NCBI GenBank assembly: GCA_015056015.1
Contig: SVHD01000001.1
Location: 1-64,000 of the forward strand
DNA length: 64,000 nt
Source of the DNA: Clostridiales bacterium
GTDB taxonomy: Bacteria; Bacillota; Clostridia; Christensenellales; Aristaeellaceae
Reading direction: 5' to 3'
Positions 24,250 through 33,281 of the stretch are shown piece by piece. The stretch's first letter is position 1; each line of letters starts with the position of its first letter. The translations under genes were made by a program, and so were the position numbers. The notes beneath the pieces are model-generated. The model had not been told where the DNA came from. It worked only from the letters and a program-made list of their open reading frames with translations, and ran no database searches.

Positions 24250-24542
24250 GATTGATCTCCTTTCGTCCTCTTTGCTCCCCTGAAACGCTGAAAGTATAGC
24301 AGGAAAATGTAAACAAATCGTGAACAAAATGGTTCCTGCATGGGGCAATGCCAATTTTTCATTCCCTCCCATGTCATCTTGCCCCAAAGCAGAGAAAAAA
24401 TTGATGCCGGAAGGGATTGGCAAACGATGCTTTTTCCTGCATCCTCATACATTATTTTCCATTTCTGCCTTATTTCCTCCTCGAAAGTGCCTCATCACGA
24501 AAAATCCCTTGAAAAAAAGTGAAAAAAATTTTCAAAAACCCC

Positions 24543-24571
24543 TTTACAAACCGAAAAACTTGTGATAATAT
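24543..24571 (+). promoter_or_regulatory. Promoter of tRNA-Ala
   Basis: TTTACA (24543-24548), 17-base spacer, TAATAT (24566-24571), 13 bases before the tRNA. Confidence 0.8.
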
Positions 24572-24584
24572 ATATCTTGTTCGC

Positions 24585-24660
24585 GGGGCATTAGCGCAGC
24601 TGGTAGCGCACAACACTGGCAGTGTTGGGGTCAGGAGTTCGAGTCTCCTATGCTCCACCA
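24585..24660 (+). tRNA. tRNA-Ala (GGC)
   Basis: A 76-base gene: acceptor GGGGCAT/ATGCTCC with one G-T pair, anticodon stem CAACA/TGTTG around CTGGCAG (anticodon GGC), T arm AGGAG-TTCGAGT-CTCCT, and encoded CCA. It is monocistronic with its own promoter and terminator. Confidence 0.95.
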
Positions 24661-24661
24661 G

Positions 24662-24692
24662 AAAGACTTGCAGAGATGCAAGTCTTTTTTTT
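24662..24692 (+). terminator. Terminator of tRNA-Ala
   Basis: AAAGACTTGCA (24662-24672) pairs perfectly with TGCAAGTCTTT (24677-24687), loop GAGA, then a T-run. Confidence 0.92.
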
Positions 24693-24793
24693 GCTTATCT
24701 GCAGGATGCTGTGGCAATAAGATTCAGGATTATAAAAGATGAAGCGAAAAGTTCCGGCAATGCCGCCAATTCCAAAAAAACTTTCGCCATGCA

Positions 24794-24822
24794 TGGAAAA
24801 AACATCTCCTTTGGGGTATAAT
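24794..24822 (+). promoter_or_regulatory. Candidate promoter for the alpha/beta hydrolase
   Basis: TATAAT at 24817-24822 with a weak -35 (TGGAAA, 24794-24799) at 17 bases. This would leave a leader of about 108 bases before 24937. The rest of 24693-24936 shows no other structure. Confidence 0.45.
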
Positions 24823-24936
24823 AAAGCCAATCAGATAACCAAAGCAAAAACATCCGGGAAGAATCATCCCTGCTGCGCAAGCAACCGCTTTGGAATCGGC
24901 GCCAATCATTTGAATATACGAAAGAGGGATTGAAAG

Positions 24937-26163
24937 ATGGATTATCAATATACCGCGAAGGTCTTTGATGAATACGAAAAACGCTTTGCCGAGGCGCGAA
25001 TGGCCCGTCCCCTGCGGGATCCCTCCTGCGAAAAAGATCGACGTGAGATTTTGCGTGAAGCACGTGATATGCTTTGCCTGGATCGTATTCCAACGCCAAC
25101 CATTGAAATCCTGAAACAAAAGGAGGAGCGGCACAACGGCGTCACCGTCCGTATTCTGCAATTCCGTTCCTGGGCGCATTGCTATGGCGAAGCAACGCTT
25201 CTGCTGCCCGACGGAGAGCCCAAGGCACGCCCTGCGATTTTGATATGCATCGGCCACAGTCCCGACGGCCGCCTTGGAGAGGCATATCAGAAAATGGCAT
25301 TCCGGCTTGCCATGCACGGCTATGTGGTTCTGGCAAGCGATAACCTTGGCCAGGGATCCCGTAAAAAATTCGTCCATTGGGACGCCGAAGCGCCGCTTTG
25401 CGCAGGCATTACCCTGCAGGGCATGATCGTGGCGGAGAGCAACGCCTGGATCGAATGGCTGGCCAATCAGCCGTTTGTGGATCCTGGTCAGATCGGCGCC
25501 TGCGGCAATTCCGGCGGCGGAACGCTGACGCTCTTTTTGACGGCGACGAACAAACGGCTTTCGGCGGTTGCCTCCTGCGGATATCCCTCTACCTTTTCTT
25601 ACGTTCACCAAAAAGAAAAAAAGCATTGCTGCTGCAATCTTTTCAAGGGCTGTGCCCACCTGGCCGATATGTGGGAAATATATTCGGCCTTTGCCCCCAG
25701 GCCCCTTATGCTCAATTGCGGGGAATGCGATTCTTTATTCCCGGCCGATATTTTCCGCAGCGTTGCGCGCAAAGTGCGCACCGTGTACGCCCAGACCGGC
25801 AATCCGGATGCTTTGACCATATCGCATACCAATACCCTGCATCCCTGGGCCAGCGAGGATATTGATCAGATCGCAGAATTTTTCTGCCGGCATTTTCCAT
25901 GCACGACCCCCGATGCGCCGGCGGAAAGCATTTCTATTCTGGAGCCGGGATGCCGTTTTGCCTATCCTGATGACGCCATCAGCACCAATCAATTGGCAGG
26001 GCAGATTCTTGGCGTGGAAATTGATGAAGGCATCACGCTTGCCGACGTCTATCCGCCAACATACTGCGGAGAACCGGTGGACAGAACGCGCCTTGCGAAC
26101 GATATATTCGCCTATGATCCCATGCGGATTCTGGCACAAATGGAAATGGCGCTCACCAGATAA
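24937..26163 (+). CDS. Alpha/beta hydrolase, esterase/dienelactone-hydrolase type
   Basis: A 408-residue cytoplasmic protein. The alpha/beta core begins with RPAILICIGHSPDGR (about 98-112), then YVVLASDNLGQGS. The nucleophile elbow is GACGNSGGGTLTLF (serine near 192) and the acid strand PLMLNCGECDSLFPAD (about 248-263); a catalytic histidine is likely in SHTNTLHPW (near 295). It resembles acetyl-xylan-esterase-like and dienelactone-hydrolase families, so a carbohydrate ester is a reasonable but unproved substrate. The run KKHCCCNLFKGC is unusual. A gene-specific terminator follows, so it is monocistronic. Confidence 0.75.
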   Translation: MDYQYTAKVFDEYEKRFAEARMARPLRDPSCEKDRREILREARDMLCLDRIPTPTIEILKQKEERHNGVTVRILQFRSWAHCYGEATLLLPDGEPKARPAILICIGHSPDGRLGEAYQKMAFRLAMHGYVVLASDNLGQGSRKKFVHWDAEAPLCAGITLQGMIVAESNAWIEWLANQPFVDPGQIGACGNSGGGTLTLFLTATNKRLSAVASCGYPSTFSYVHQKEKKHCCCNLFKGCAHLADMWEIYSAFAPRPLMLNCGECDSLFPADIFRSVARKVRTVYAQTGNPDALTISHTNTLHPWASEDIDQIAEFFCRHFPCTTPDAPAESISILEPGCRFAYPDDAISTNQLAGQILGVEIDEGITLADVYPPTYCGEPVDRTRLANDIFAYDPMRILAQMEMALTR

Positions 26164-26191
26164 TCAACCCAGGGCCGTATATGCGCTCATC

Positions 26192-26228
26192 AAAAATCTC
26201 CCCCGGAAAAACCGGAGGAGATTTTTTC
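26192..26228 (+). terminator. Terminator of the alpha/beta hydrolase
   Basis: AAAAATCTCCCCCGG (26192-26206) pairs with CCGGAGGAGATTTTT (26212-26226) with minor mismatch, ending in T-rich sequence. Confidence 0.85.
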
Positions 26229-26302
26229 TTTATTCCTGAATAATCACAACCGCAGCCATGGATTTATCCGGCGGAGGATGAAAGGCGCAGGAAACGCTCC
26301 CC

Positions 26303-27085
26303 TTAAAATTCAAAAACCTTCAAGGGTTCTGCCCAGTAAACGGGAATGGAAAGGGTTTCTGCAGCGGCCTGAACGGCGCTCTCCCAGCGTTCCACCAGGG
26401 AATGGGTGAGAATCAGCTGCTTCACATTTCCCTCCGCCGCCACCTGCCGGGCTTCCAATGCGCTGGAATGCAGGCAGATGGGATTATACTCTTTTACCGG
26501 GCCGGCGCCGGCAGAGGCCTCATGCACCAGGATATCCGCATCCCGGCAGAAGGGACCAAAGGTATCCCGATAGTAGGTATCGCCGGAAAAACAGGCCACC
26601 TTTCCTGTCACCTTATCCGTGAACCGGTAGAAAAGCCCGGGCACCGCATGATGGGATGCAATCACCTGCACAAAATAATCCTCTGTTTCAAAGGAATCCC
26701 CATCGGATAATTCCAGAATCCGGGGCATTGCCTTCACTTCCGTGCTCACATGTTCCGAATCATGGAAAACATACTGGAAAGCGCGCATGAATTGAGCGCG
26801 GACGGTTTCCCGGGGGCCGGCAATGGTAAGCTCTCCCAGGGATCCCTTCATAATCCGCCAGTAAAGAAGCAATTGGGGCAAGCCGATGCAATGATCGGCA
26901 TGCATATGGGTAAAGCAGATCGTGGTAAGCCGGGTGGGATCAATGCCCTGATTGATCAGGGTAATACCGGCAGCGCTGCCCGTATCAATCAGCACCCGGT
27001 CATCCAGCGTATAGCAGGAATTATCATTATTTTTCGTCGGCCGCCAATCGGCAGAGCCCAGAGAACGGATAAAATTTTTCATCAT
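26303..27085 (-). CDS. MBL-fold metallo-hydrolase, RNase Z-like
   Basis: A 260-residue metallo-beta-lactamase-fold hydrolase. The zinc site THMHADHCIGL (HxHxDH, about residues 59-69) is joined by ASHHAVPG (near 144), FSGDTYYRD (near 167) and LTHSL (near 229), the RNase Z/ElaC-like pattern without the exosite arm. The ATG overlaps the stop of the AraC-type regulator (TAATG), with GGAGG just upstream, so the two are co-translated. The pairing suggests it hydrolyses a metabolite or ester related to the sugar locus next door; a tRNA-processing role is less likely from context. Confidence 0.82.
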   Translation of the reverse strand: MMKNFIRSLGSADWRPTKNNDNSCYTLDDRVLIDTGSAAGITLINQGIDPTRLTTICFTHMHADHCIGLPQLLLYWRIMKGSLGELTIAGPRETVRAQFMRAFQYVFHDSEHVSTEVKAMPRILELSDGDSFETEDYFVQVIASHHAVPGLFYRFTDKVTGKVACFSGDTYYRDTFGPFCRDADILVHEASAGAGPVKEYNPICLHSSALEARQVAAEGNVKQLILTHSLVERWESAVQAAAETLSIPVYWAEPLKVFEF

Positions 27086-29358
27086 TATTCCTCCTTATCC
27101 AGTGCATCCATGCTGTTTTCATCCCCGCCCATCAGCAATTGCCGGTGGCGGGAGGGGGCATAACCCATCACCCTGATATAAGCGCGCCGGAAAGTACGGT
27201 CATTGACATAGCCCGTAGCGCAGGCAATCTTATCCACCGTCATTTCTCCCTGTTCCAGCAGTACATTGGCGTGATCAATCCGCAGCTTTTCCAGATACCC
27301 CTGGAAAGAAAGCCCGGTGGATTCCCGGATCATGGTGGAAAGCCGCTTTTCCGCAATACCAAAGCGCAGGGAAAGCAGTGTGAGGCTCATATCCTGATTG
27401 GAAAATTCATCCTGCAGCGTTTTCACAATATTCTGAGCCAGCATGGATTCCCTGTTGGCCTGATTCTGGCGCACGGAATTGCAAAGCGCCTCAAAATGGG
27501 GGCCGATCAATTCAAAGAACCGGGAAAAATGCATGGAAAACAGCTGCCAAAGAATTTCCTGCTCCAGTTCCCCGGTATAGCCCGCTTCCAGCAGCAAATC
27601 CACAATCCGGGCCATCAGCAGGCGGCGGCTGAAGGCAGTGGTGGCGGCATGGCTGGCATTTTCCTGATAGATTTCCTGCAGCAGGCGGGCCACGCCCTCT
27701 TTATTGCCTGCCCTGGCAAAATTGACCAGATGCCGCTCCTGCTGTTCGGAAAGATGATATCCTTTCTGGGAATCCTCTTCATCAGCGATCATCAGCCAGT
27801 CATTTTCCAGAGAATCCCGGTTACTGTCCATCAGTTCCTTGGCGGAATGGAAAGAACGGGAAAGGGAACAGAAATCCCGGCAGGGCACCCCCACATAGAA
27901 GCATACATTTTGCATCCCGCGCTGGGAAAGCAGATGGAATACTCCGCTGAGCGTGCCGATCATGCCCTGTTCTCCGGTTTCTTTCTGCTTAGTGGAATAT
28001 AAAAGGGCGAAACTGTTCATATCATGAACCGAAAGCAAGCGCAGCTTTTCTCCGCAGGGCGCCAGCGCCTCGGAAAGCAGGGTCTTTTGCTGTTCCAGCT
28101 GCCAAAGACCACTTTCGTCATCCTCCTTGGGCTGACCCAGCATCAGGAAAATGCCCCGATAGCAATCGCAGTCAATATCCAGATCAATAAATTGCAAAAG
28201 CCCATCCAATTCATGGGAGGTATGCAAATCCCCGGACAGCATGCGGTTAATGGCGGCAGTACGCAATAAATCCTGCTGCACCCCCTGGATTTCAAGCAGG
28301 GTATTATTGGCCTGCGTCAAATCGTTGACGGCGTCATGAATCTGCCATAGCCCCCGGCTTTCACTTCCATCCGGAAGGGAAAGATGCTCCAGGGTTTCCC
28401 GGAGCGGGCGATGATTGAGCTGCCAGAGATACACGGAAAAGATGATGCCCAGCACCAGCATCAGCGCCATAACGGCCATCATGGGCGAGAGGGAATGAAT
28501 GGTGGAGGCTTTAAAGGAATCCTCCCGGATGGCCGTATGCAGAATAAAATGATGCTTGGCGGAAGAAAGCCGGGAAATATAATAGTTATCCCCGTCGATA
28601 CTCACTTCCGATGCGCTCAGGCTGCCAGCAGGCAGGGCGGCGTCCGTATTGCTGAAAAGCAGGGTGCCATCCCCGGTTGTAAGCCAAATCCGGCAGGGAT
28701 ATTCCTGATCAAGGATGCCCTCCAGCATGGTAAGCAGCCGTTCCGCATCCAGATAATAGACAATCTTGCCGCAATTGATATTATTCAGCGGATAATTGGC
28801 CACATAGGGAAGGGCCCGGCTGGGGCCTTCGGGATTGGCCACCGTGGCGACAGGAAGCAGGCCGCTCTGGCGGCTGTTGAGCATTCCCAGCCATTCCTGG
28901 GCCGTATAATCCCCATAGGCAAAGCTGGTGGCATAATCCCGGAAATAAGAGATATACCCCCGGCTCGGCTCCAGCAGCACCATATTTTCCCGGGAATAAA
29001 TATAATACCTGGAAAAAAGGCCAAAGCCATCCTGAAAGCTGCCGATATTGCCGATCAATTGCCGCACATCATAGGTATTGACGGAATCGCTGCGCATCAG
29101 CTTATTGAGGCCGCCATTGCGGCTCACCAGACTTTTCTGGTGATTATCCGCCTCATTAAGACTTTGCTCCAATTGAAAAAGAGCGCTGCTTACGCGCTGA
29201 TTATTGCCTTCCCGCACGGCGGTTTCGATGGTGGTGATATAAAAGCTGCAGGCCACCACGCACATAATCAGCGGGATCAGCAGCATCACCATATAGGAAA
29301 CGGAAAAGCTCATCAGGATTTTCCGGCTTCCGTTTTTCTTGACCCGAAGTGTTTTCAT
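27085..29358 (-). CDS. Membrane-bound AraC-family regulator (YesN/YtdP-like)
   Basis: About 757 residues from ATG 29358 (AAGGAGGGGAAC upstream). One membrane helix lies at about 20-42 (VSYMVMLLIPLIMCVVACSF). An extracellular sensor of about 240 residues follows, then a second helix near 290 (AVMALMLVLGIIFSVYLW), a cytoplasmic linker, and a C-terminal AraC DNA-binding domain with two helix-turn-helix units (MSLTLLSLRFGIAEKRLSTM; VDKIACATGYVNDRTFRRAY). Such proteins sense extracellular sugars and activate adjacent ABC importers. It is divergent from the permease/binding-protein operon, and 14-bp direct repeats between them are a good candidate binding site. Confidence 0.9.
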   Translation of the reverse strand: MKTLRVKKNGSRKILMSFSVSYMVMLLIPLIMCVVACSFYITTIETAVREGNNQRVSSALFQLEQSLNEADNHQKSLVSRNGGLNKLMRSDSVNTYDVRQLIGNIGSFQDGFGLFSRYYIYSRENMVLLEPSRGYISYFRDYATSFAYGDYTAQEWLGMLNSRQSGLLPVATVANPEGPSRALPYVANYPLNNINCGKIVYYLDAERLLTMLEGILDQEYPCRIWLTTGDGTLLFSNTDAALPAGSLSASEVSIDGDNYYISRLSSAKHHFILHTAIREDSFKASTIHSLSPMMAVMALMLVLGIIFSVYLWQLNHRPLRETLEHLSLPDGSESRGLWQIHDAVNDLTQANNTLLEIQGVQQDLLRTAAINRMLSGDLHTSHELDGLLQFIDLDIDCDCYRGIFLMLGQPKEDDESGLWQLEQQKTLLSEALAPCGEKLRLLSVHDMNSFALLYSTKQKETGEQGMIGTLSGVFHLLSQRGMQNVCFYVGVPCRDFCSLSRSFHSAKELMDSNRDSLENDWLMIADEEDSQKGYHLSEQQERHLVNFARAGNKEGVARLLQEIYQENASHAATTAFSRRLLMARIVDLLLEAGYTGELEQEILWQLFSMHFSRFFELIGPHFEALCNSVRQNQANRESMLAQNIVKTLQDEFSNQDMSLTLLSLRFGIAEKRLSTMIRESTGLSFQGYLEKLRIDHANVLLEQGEMTVDKIACATGYVNDRTFRRAYIRVMGYAPSRHRQLLMGGDENSMDALDKEE

Positions 29359-29470
29359 GTTCCCCTCCTTCGGTTTATACCCGGATATCATTTATTATAG
29401 GATAATCGCCCGCCATTGTCAATTTGGCATCGGCCCGGCCAGGGGGTACAAAGTTCCTTTTTTCCAAAAA

Positions 29471-29503
29471 GGCGGAAATTGTGTGGTCGGGCGGAAATTG
29501 TGT
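29471..29503. promoter_or_regulatory. Tandem 14-bp direct repeats, candidate AraC operator
   Basis: GGCGGAAATTGTGT occurs exactly at 29471-29484 and 29490-29503, a 19-bp period, between the divergent AraC regulator and the sugar permease operon and about 45 bases upstream of the permease -35. Confidence 0.7.
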
Positions 29504-29548
29504 CCCCCCATACGGCGTTTATTGTCAGGAAAATAAGGAATTGTCAAC

Positions 29549-29576
29549 TTGTTTTTCCTTTCTATTTTGTTATAAT
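29549..29576 (+). promoter_or_regulatory. Promoter of the sugar-uptake operon
   Basis: TATAAT (29571-29576) with a poor -35 (TTGTTT, 29549-29554) at 16 bases, consistent with activator dependence. Confidence 0.65.
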
Positions 29577-29610
29577 TTGTGCCAGAAAATCAATGAAAGC
29601 AGGTGCTTGC

Positions 29611-30564
29611 ATGTCCGTAAAGACAATCCAGGGCGCCAAGACGAAAAGCTATCTGAGCCGATTGAAGAAGGATATGTTTTCCGTCAACGGGGCGCTCTAC
29701 CTGATGATTTTGGTGCCCATGGCAATTCTGATCATCTTCCATTATGTGCCCATGTGGGGTGTGCAGATTGCCTTCAAGGATTTCCGTGCTTCTCTGGGCA
29801 TCACCGAAAGCCCCTGGGTCGGCCTGAAGCATTTTAAGAAATTTTTCAGTTATTATCGCTTCGGGGACGTCATGCGCAATACGCTCATGATCAATCTGTA
29901 TGATCTGGCGACCTTCCCCCTTTCTCTGGTGTTGGCCATTCTCTTCAATTATATTGGCGCCCAGAAATACAAGCGTTTCGTTCAGACCGTTTCCTATGCT
30001 CCCCACTTCATTTCCACCGTGGTCATGTGCAGCATGATTCTGCAATTCCTCTCTGCCCGCGGCGGCCTGATCAATGCATTCCTGGGGGTTTTCGGCGTCC
30101 CGGCTGTGAATTACATGGCAAAGCCGCAATATTTCTACACCATCTATATCTGGAGCGGCGTCTGGCAGGGCATTGGCTACAGTTCCATCATTTATATTGC
30201 CGCCCTGGCCGGCATTTCCCCCGAATTGCATGAAGCCGCCATCGTGGACGGCGCCAATATCTGGCAGCGCATCTGGCATATTGATATTCCCGGAGTACTG
30301 CCCACCTTCTGCATCCTGCTGATTATGCGCTGCGGAAGCCTACTGAGCGTCGGCTATGAAAAGGTATTGCTTTTGCAGAATAACCTTAACAGCACCGTAT
30401 CCGAAGTGATCAGCACCTATTCCTATAAAGTAGGTCTGGCCAGCAGCAGCCCCCAGTATTCCTATTCCTCTGCCATTGGTCTGTTCACCTCGCTGATCAA
30501 CATGATTATGCTGATCATTGTCAACAAAATAAGCGATCGCCTCAGCGGCAGCTCGCTTTTCTGA
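29611..30564 (+). CDS. Carbohydrate ABC transporter permease, LplB type
   Basis: About 317 residues with six membrane helices. The family start LMILVPMAILIIFHYVPMWG and GVQIAFKDFR, and the EAA loop EAAIVDGANIWQRIWHIDIP (contact for the cytoplasmic ATPase), are typical of LplB/YtcP-group permeases. I choose ATG 29611 because AGGTG lies five bases ahead; an ATG at 29593 is possible. No ATPase gene is in the operon, so it presumably uses a shared MsmX-like ATPase encoded elsewhere. Confidence 0.92.
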   Translation: MSVKTIQGAKTKSYLSRLKKDMFSVNGALYLMILVPMAILIIFHYVPMWGVQIAFKDFRASLGITESPWVGLKHFKKFFSYYRFGDVMRNTLMINLYDLATFPLSLVLAILFNYIGAQKYKRFVQTVSYAPHFISTVVMCSMILQFLSARGGLINAFLGVFGVPAVNYMAKPQYFYTIYIWSGVWQGIGYSSIIYIAALAGISPELHEAAIVDGANIWQRIWHIDIPGVLPTFCILLIMRCGSLLSVGYEKVLLLQNNLNSTVSEVISTYSYKVGLASSSPQYSYSSAIGLFTSLINMIMLIIVNKISDRLSGSSLF

Positions 30565-30577
30565 GGAGGGACGCACA

Positions 30578-31510
30578 ATGAGTCAAACGATTCGACCCCA
30601 TCGCAAATCCTATTGGAAAAGGGCCATATCGGGCCGCTCCACAGGAGACCTGATTTTCCTGGGCCTGGATTATCTCTTGATTACGCTGCTGCTGATTATC
30701 ATTGCCTATCCGCTTTTATATGTTGTTGTTTCCTCCTTTGCCGGAGGCAGCCTGTATGGCAATGGTCTTTCCCTGATTCCCGAGCGCTGGACACTGGAAG
30801 GATACCGGGCAGTATTTGAATACAAATACGTATGGACCGGCTATCGCAATTCCCTGATTATTCTGGTGATGAGCACTTCCATCGCCATGGTGGTGACCAC
30901 CCTGTGCGCCTATCCCCTGTCCCGCAAGGATTTCATGGGCCGCAAATTCTGCATGACCCTTTGCATGATCACCATGTACTTTGGCGGCGGCATGATTCCT
31001 ACCTATCTGCTCATCAAGGATCTGGGCCTGCTCAATACCTGGTGGGCGCTGGTGCTGCCCGGTTCCCTTTCCGTGTATAACATGATCGTTATGCGCACCT
31101 ACTTCTCTTCCCAGATTCCCGATGAAATGCGGGAAGCCGCCCAGATTGACGGCTGCGGCAACTGGCGCTTCCTTCTGCAGATCGTGCTGCCCCTTTCCGG
31201 GCCCATTCTGGCGGTTATCGCCCTGTATTATTCCGTTACCCGCTGGAACGCCTATTTCTCCTCCATGCTCTATATCCGCACCAAGGAATTGCTGCCTCTG
31301 CCCAATATCCTTCGTGAAATCCTGATTCTCAATCAAAGCCAGAGCCTGACCACCAGCATGGCCAGCGAAGAGCAGGCCGATCTGGAAAAGCGGGCCGAAT
31401 TGATGAAATACTCCCTGATCATCGTTTCTTCTTTGCCGATGATGGTCATTTATCCCTTCGTGCAGAAATATTTTGTCAAGGGAACCATGATCGGTGCTGT
31501 CAAGGGCTAA
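30578..31510 (+). CDS. Carbohydrate ABC transporter permease, YtcP/LplC type
   Basis: A 310-residue six-helix permease: first helix LDYLLITLLLIIIAYPLLYV, then SFAGGSLYGNGLSLIPERW. FGGGMIPTYLLIKDLGLLN is typical of this subfamily, and the EAA loop is EAAQIDGCGNWRFLLQIVLP. The start follows GAGGAGGGACGCACA, 13 bases after the partner permease. Together they form the membrane channel for the binding protein encoded next. Confidence 0.93.
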   Translation: MSQTIRPHRKSYWKRAISGRSTGDLIFLGLDYLLITLLLIIIAYPLLYVVVSSFAGGSLYGNGLSLIPERWTLEGYRAVFEYKYVWTGYRNSLIILVMSTSIAMVVTTLCAYPLSRKDFMGRKFCMTLCMITMYFGGGMIPTYLLIKDLGLLNTWWALVLPGSLSVYNMIVMRTYFSSQIPDEMREAAQIDGCGNWRFLLQIVLPLSGPILAVIALYYSVTRWNAYFSSMLYIRTKELLPLPNILREILILNQSQSLTTSMASEEQADLEKRAELMKYSLIIVSSLPMMVIYPFVQKYFVKGTMIGAVKG

Positions 31511-31526
31511 ACGGGCGAAGTCCCGT
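31511..31526 (+). other. Small intercistronic stem-loop
   Basis: ACGGG (31511-31515) pairs with CCCGT (31522-31526) between the permease stop and the binding-protein ribosome binding site. Such hairpins often protect the binding-protein mRNA, giving higher expression. Confidence 0.45.
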
Positions 31527-31554
31527 CGCTATAAAAACTAAAGGAGGAAAACCC

Positions 31555-33189
31555 ATGAAGAAACTCGTTGCTCTGTTCCTGGCGCTGTGCCTGCTGCCCG
31601 TGGTCGCCCTGGGCGAATTGTCCGCCCCTGGCGTCTACCCCATCTCTGATGAGAAGCTGGATCTGACCATCTGGTGCACCTCTCACGCCTCTGTTCCGGA
31701 TTACTACACCAACAAAATGGTTACCACCTACGAAGAAATGTCCAATGTTCACGTCACCTGGGAACTGGCCGGCACTGACGCCGCCACTTCCTACAACCTG
31801 TCCATCACCGGCGGCGAATCCAGCTGGCCGGACATCTACCTCAACAATGTGAACAGCGCCAACGGCGGCGATCTGCTCACCCTGGCGGCCGACGGCGTGA
31901 TCATTCCCCTGAATGATCTGATCGAAAATGAAACCGTCTATATCAAGGCCTATCTGGAAGAGCATCCTGAAATCAAGGAAGCCATCACCGCCCCCGACGG
32001 CAATATCTATTCTCTCTTCACCTCCATGTATCAGGCCACGGAAGATATGATGCTGAAGATGTGGGTGTATGAAGAATGGCTGGAAGCCTACAAGGCCGCT
32101 ACCGGCAAGGGCATGCCTGCCACCACCGAAGAATTCAAGGATATGCTGATCTATTTCCGTGACAACGATATGAACGGAAACGGCGATACCACCGATGAAA
32201 TCCCCCTGACCGGCACCTACGCCTACTGGGCTGACGGTTCCGACCCCATGCATTATCTGATCGGCGCTTTCCAGAAGATCAATACCATCGACCAGGCCTT
32301 CTTCCACAAGGAAGGCGATGAATATGTATTCGAAGCCGCTTCCGATACCTATCGCGAAGGCCTGAAGTATGTTCGTTCTCTGGTTGAAGAAGGCCTGCTG
32401 GCGGAAGATACCTATGTGCAGGATCTGAGCCAGTTCCGCGCTCTCACCTCCACCACCAAGGATAAGGTCATCGTCGGCTGCGCCGCTGCGCCCTATTGCG
32501 GCCGTCTGCTCACCCGCAATACCGAAGTAGAAAACTTCGTCGATTACAGCAGCTACGTGCTGGTTCCCCCGCTCACCGGCCCCGATGGCTTCTGCGGCAC
32601 TCCCCTGCGTACCCAGGATCGCATCATCTTCCGTGGCTTCATCACCACTGCCTGCGAAGATCCGGTGCTGGCCATCAAGTGGCTGGATTACTGGTATTCC
32701 AAGGATGGCCAGGATTGGACCAACTACGAAGGTCCCGAGGGCGTTGGCTATGAATGGGTTGACAAGGTTGCCATCGACGGCAGCGCGCGCTCCATCAACA
32801 ACTGGGATGATCCCGACAACAGCCACCTGCCCATGAGCTATGGCGTGCCCTTCATCCAGACCCGCGATACCTTCCTCAAGCAGGCCCTGGAAAATGTGTA
32901 CAACAGCGCTTCCACCACCGTTGAATATATCAAGCAGCCCTATCTGGATGTGGCCTATCCCACCGGCTGCCTGACTGTGGTCTGGTGCCAGGATCTGGAT
33001 CTGGTGGCTGAACGTGCCGAACTGAAGACCCTGTTCAACGATTATATCATGAATTCCGCCACCGAATTCGTGCTGGGTGTTCGTGATATCCATGATGACG
33101 CTCAGTGGGAAGCCTATCTGGCCGAATTGGACAACATGGGCTTGGAACGCTACATCGAAGTCATCAATACCTACTATCTCGGCGAATAA
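31555..33189 (+). CDS. Extracellular solute-binding protein of the sugar ABC importer
   Basis: A 544-residue family-1-type binding protein. Residues 1-20 form a signal peptide (MKKLVALFLALCLLPVVALG) followed by ELSAPG. LDLTIWCTSH opens the mature domain, and WPDIYLNNVNSANGG, IPLNDLIEN and DNDMNGNGDTTDEIPLTG (probable calcium loop) are typical of LplA-like proteins. There is no proper lipobox cysteine at the cleavage point, so unlike most Gram-positive binding proteins it may be released or wall-held rather than lipid-anchored. It follows the permeases with a strong AAGGAGG site. The ligand, possibly an oligosaccharide, is unknown. Confidence 0.9.
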   Translation: MKKLVALFLALCLLPVVALGELSAPGVYPISDEKLDLTIWCTSHASVPDYYTNKMVTTYEEMSNVHVTWELAGTDAATSYNLSITGGESSWPDIYLNNVNSANGGDLLTLAADGVIIPLNDLIENETVYIKAYLEEHPEIKEAITAPDGNIYSLFTSMYQATEDMMLKMWVYEEWLEAYKAATGKGMPATTEEFKDMLIYFRDNDMNGNGDTTDEIPLTGTYAYWADGSDPMHYLIGAFQKINTIDQAFFHKEGDEYVFEAASDTYREGLKYVRSLVEEGLLAEDTYVQDLSQFRALTSTTKDKVIVGCAAAPYCGRLLTRNTEVENFVDYSSYVLVPPLTGPDGFCGTPLRTQDRIIFRGFITTACEDPVLAIKWLDYWYSKDGQDWTNYEGPEGVGYEWVDKVAIDGSARSINNWDDPDNSHLPMSYGVPFIQTRDTFLKQALENVYNSASTTVEYIKQPYLDVAYPTGCLTVVWCQDLDLVAERAELKTLFNDYIMNSATEFVLGVRDIHDDAQWEAYLAELDNMGLERYIEVINTYYLGE

Positions 33190-33199
33190 TTCCATTCAC

Positions 33200-33251
33200 G
33201 GCTGCTGATTGCAGCCAATCCCGGGGCTGCCGGCCAGGCGCTGGCAGCCCC
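33200..33251 (+). other. Two stem-loops after the binding-protein gene
   Basis: GGCTGC/GCAGCC (33200-33216) and GGGGCTGCC (33223-33231) with GGCAGCCCC (33243-33251). No T-run follows, so it is a partial attenuator or stability hairpin before the small AraC gene. Confidence 0.5.
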
Positions 33252-33281
33252 TTCCTATTTCAGCCCGGGGAGGGAGAGGCC

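Noticed and set aside
33223..33251. GC-rich stem after the binding-protein gene as a member of the hairpin-repeat family
   Set aside because: It lacks the CTTTG/CAAAG inner stem and the CTTTCTTGG flank; listed only as a local stem-loop.
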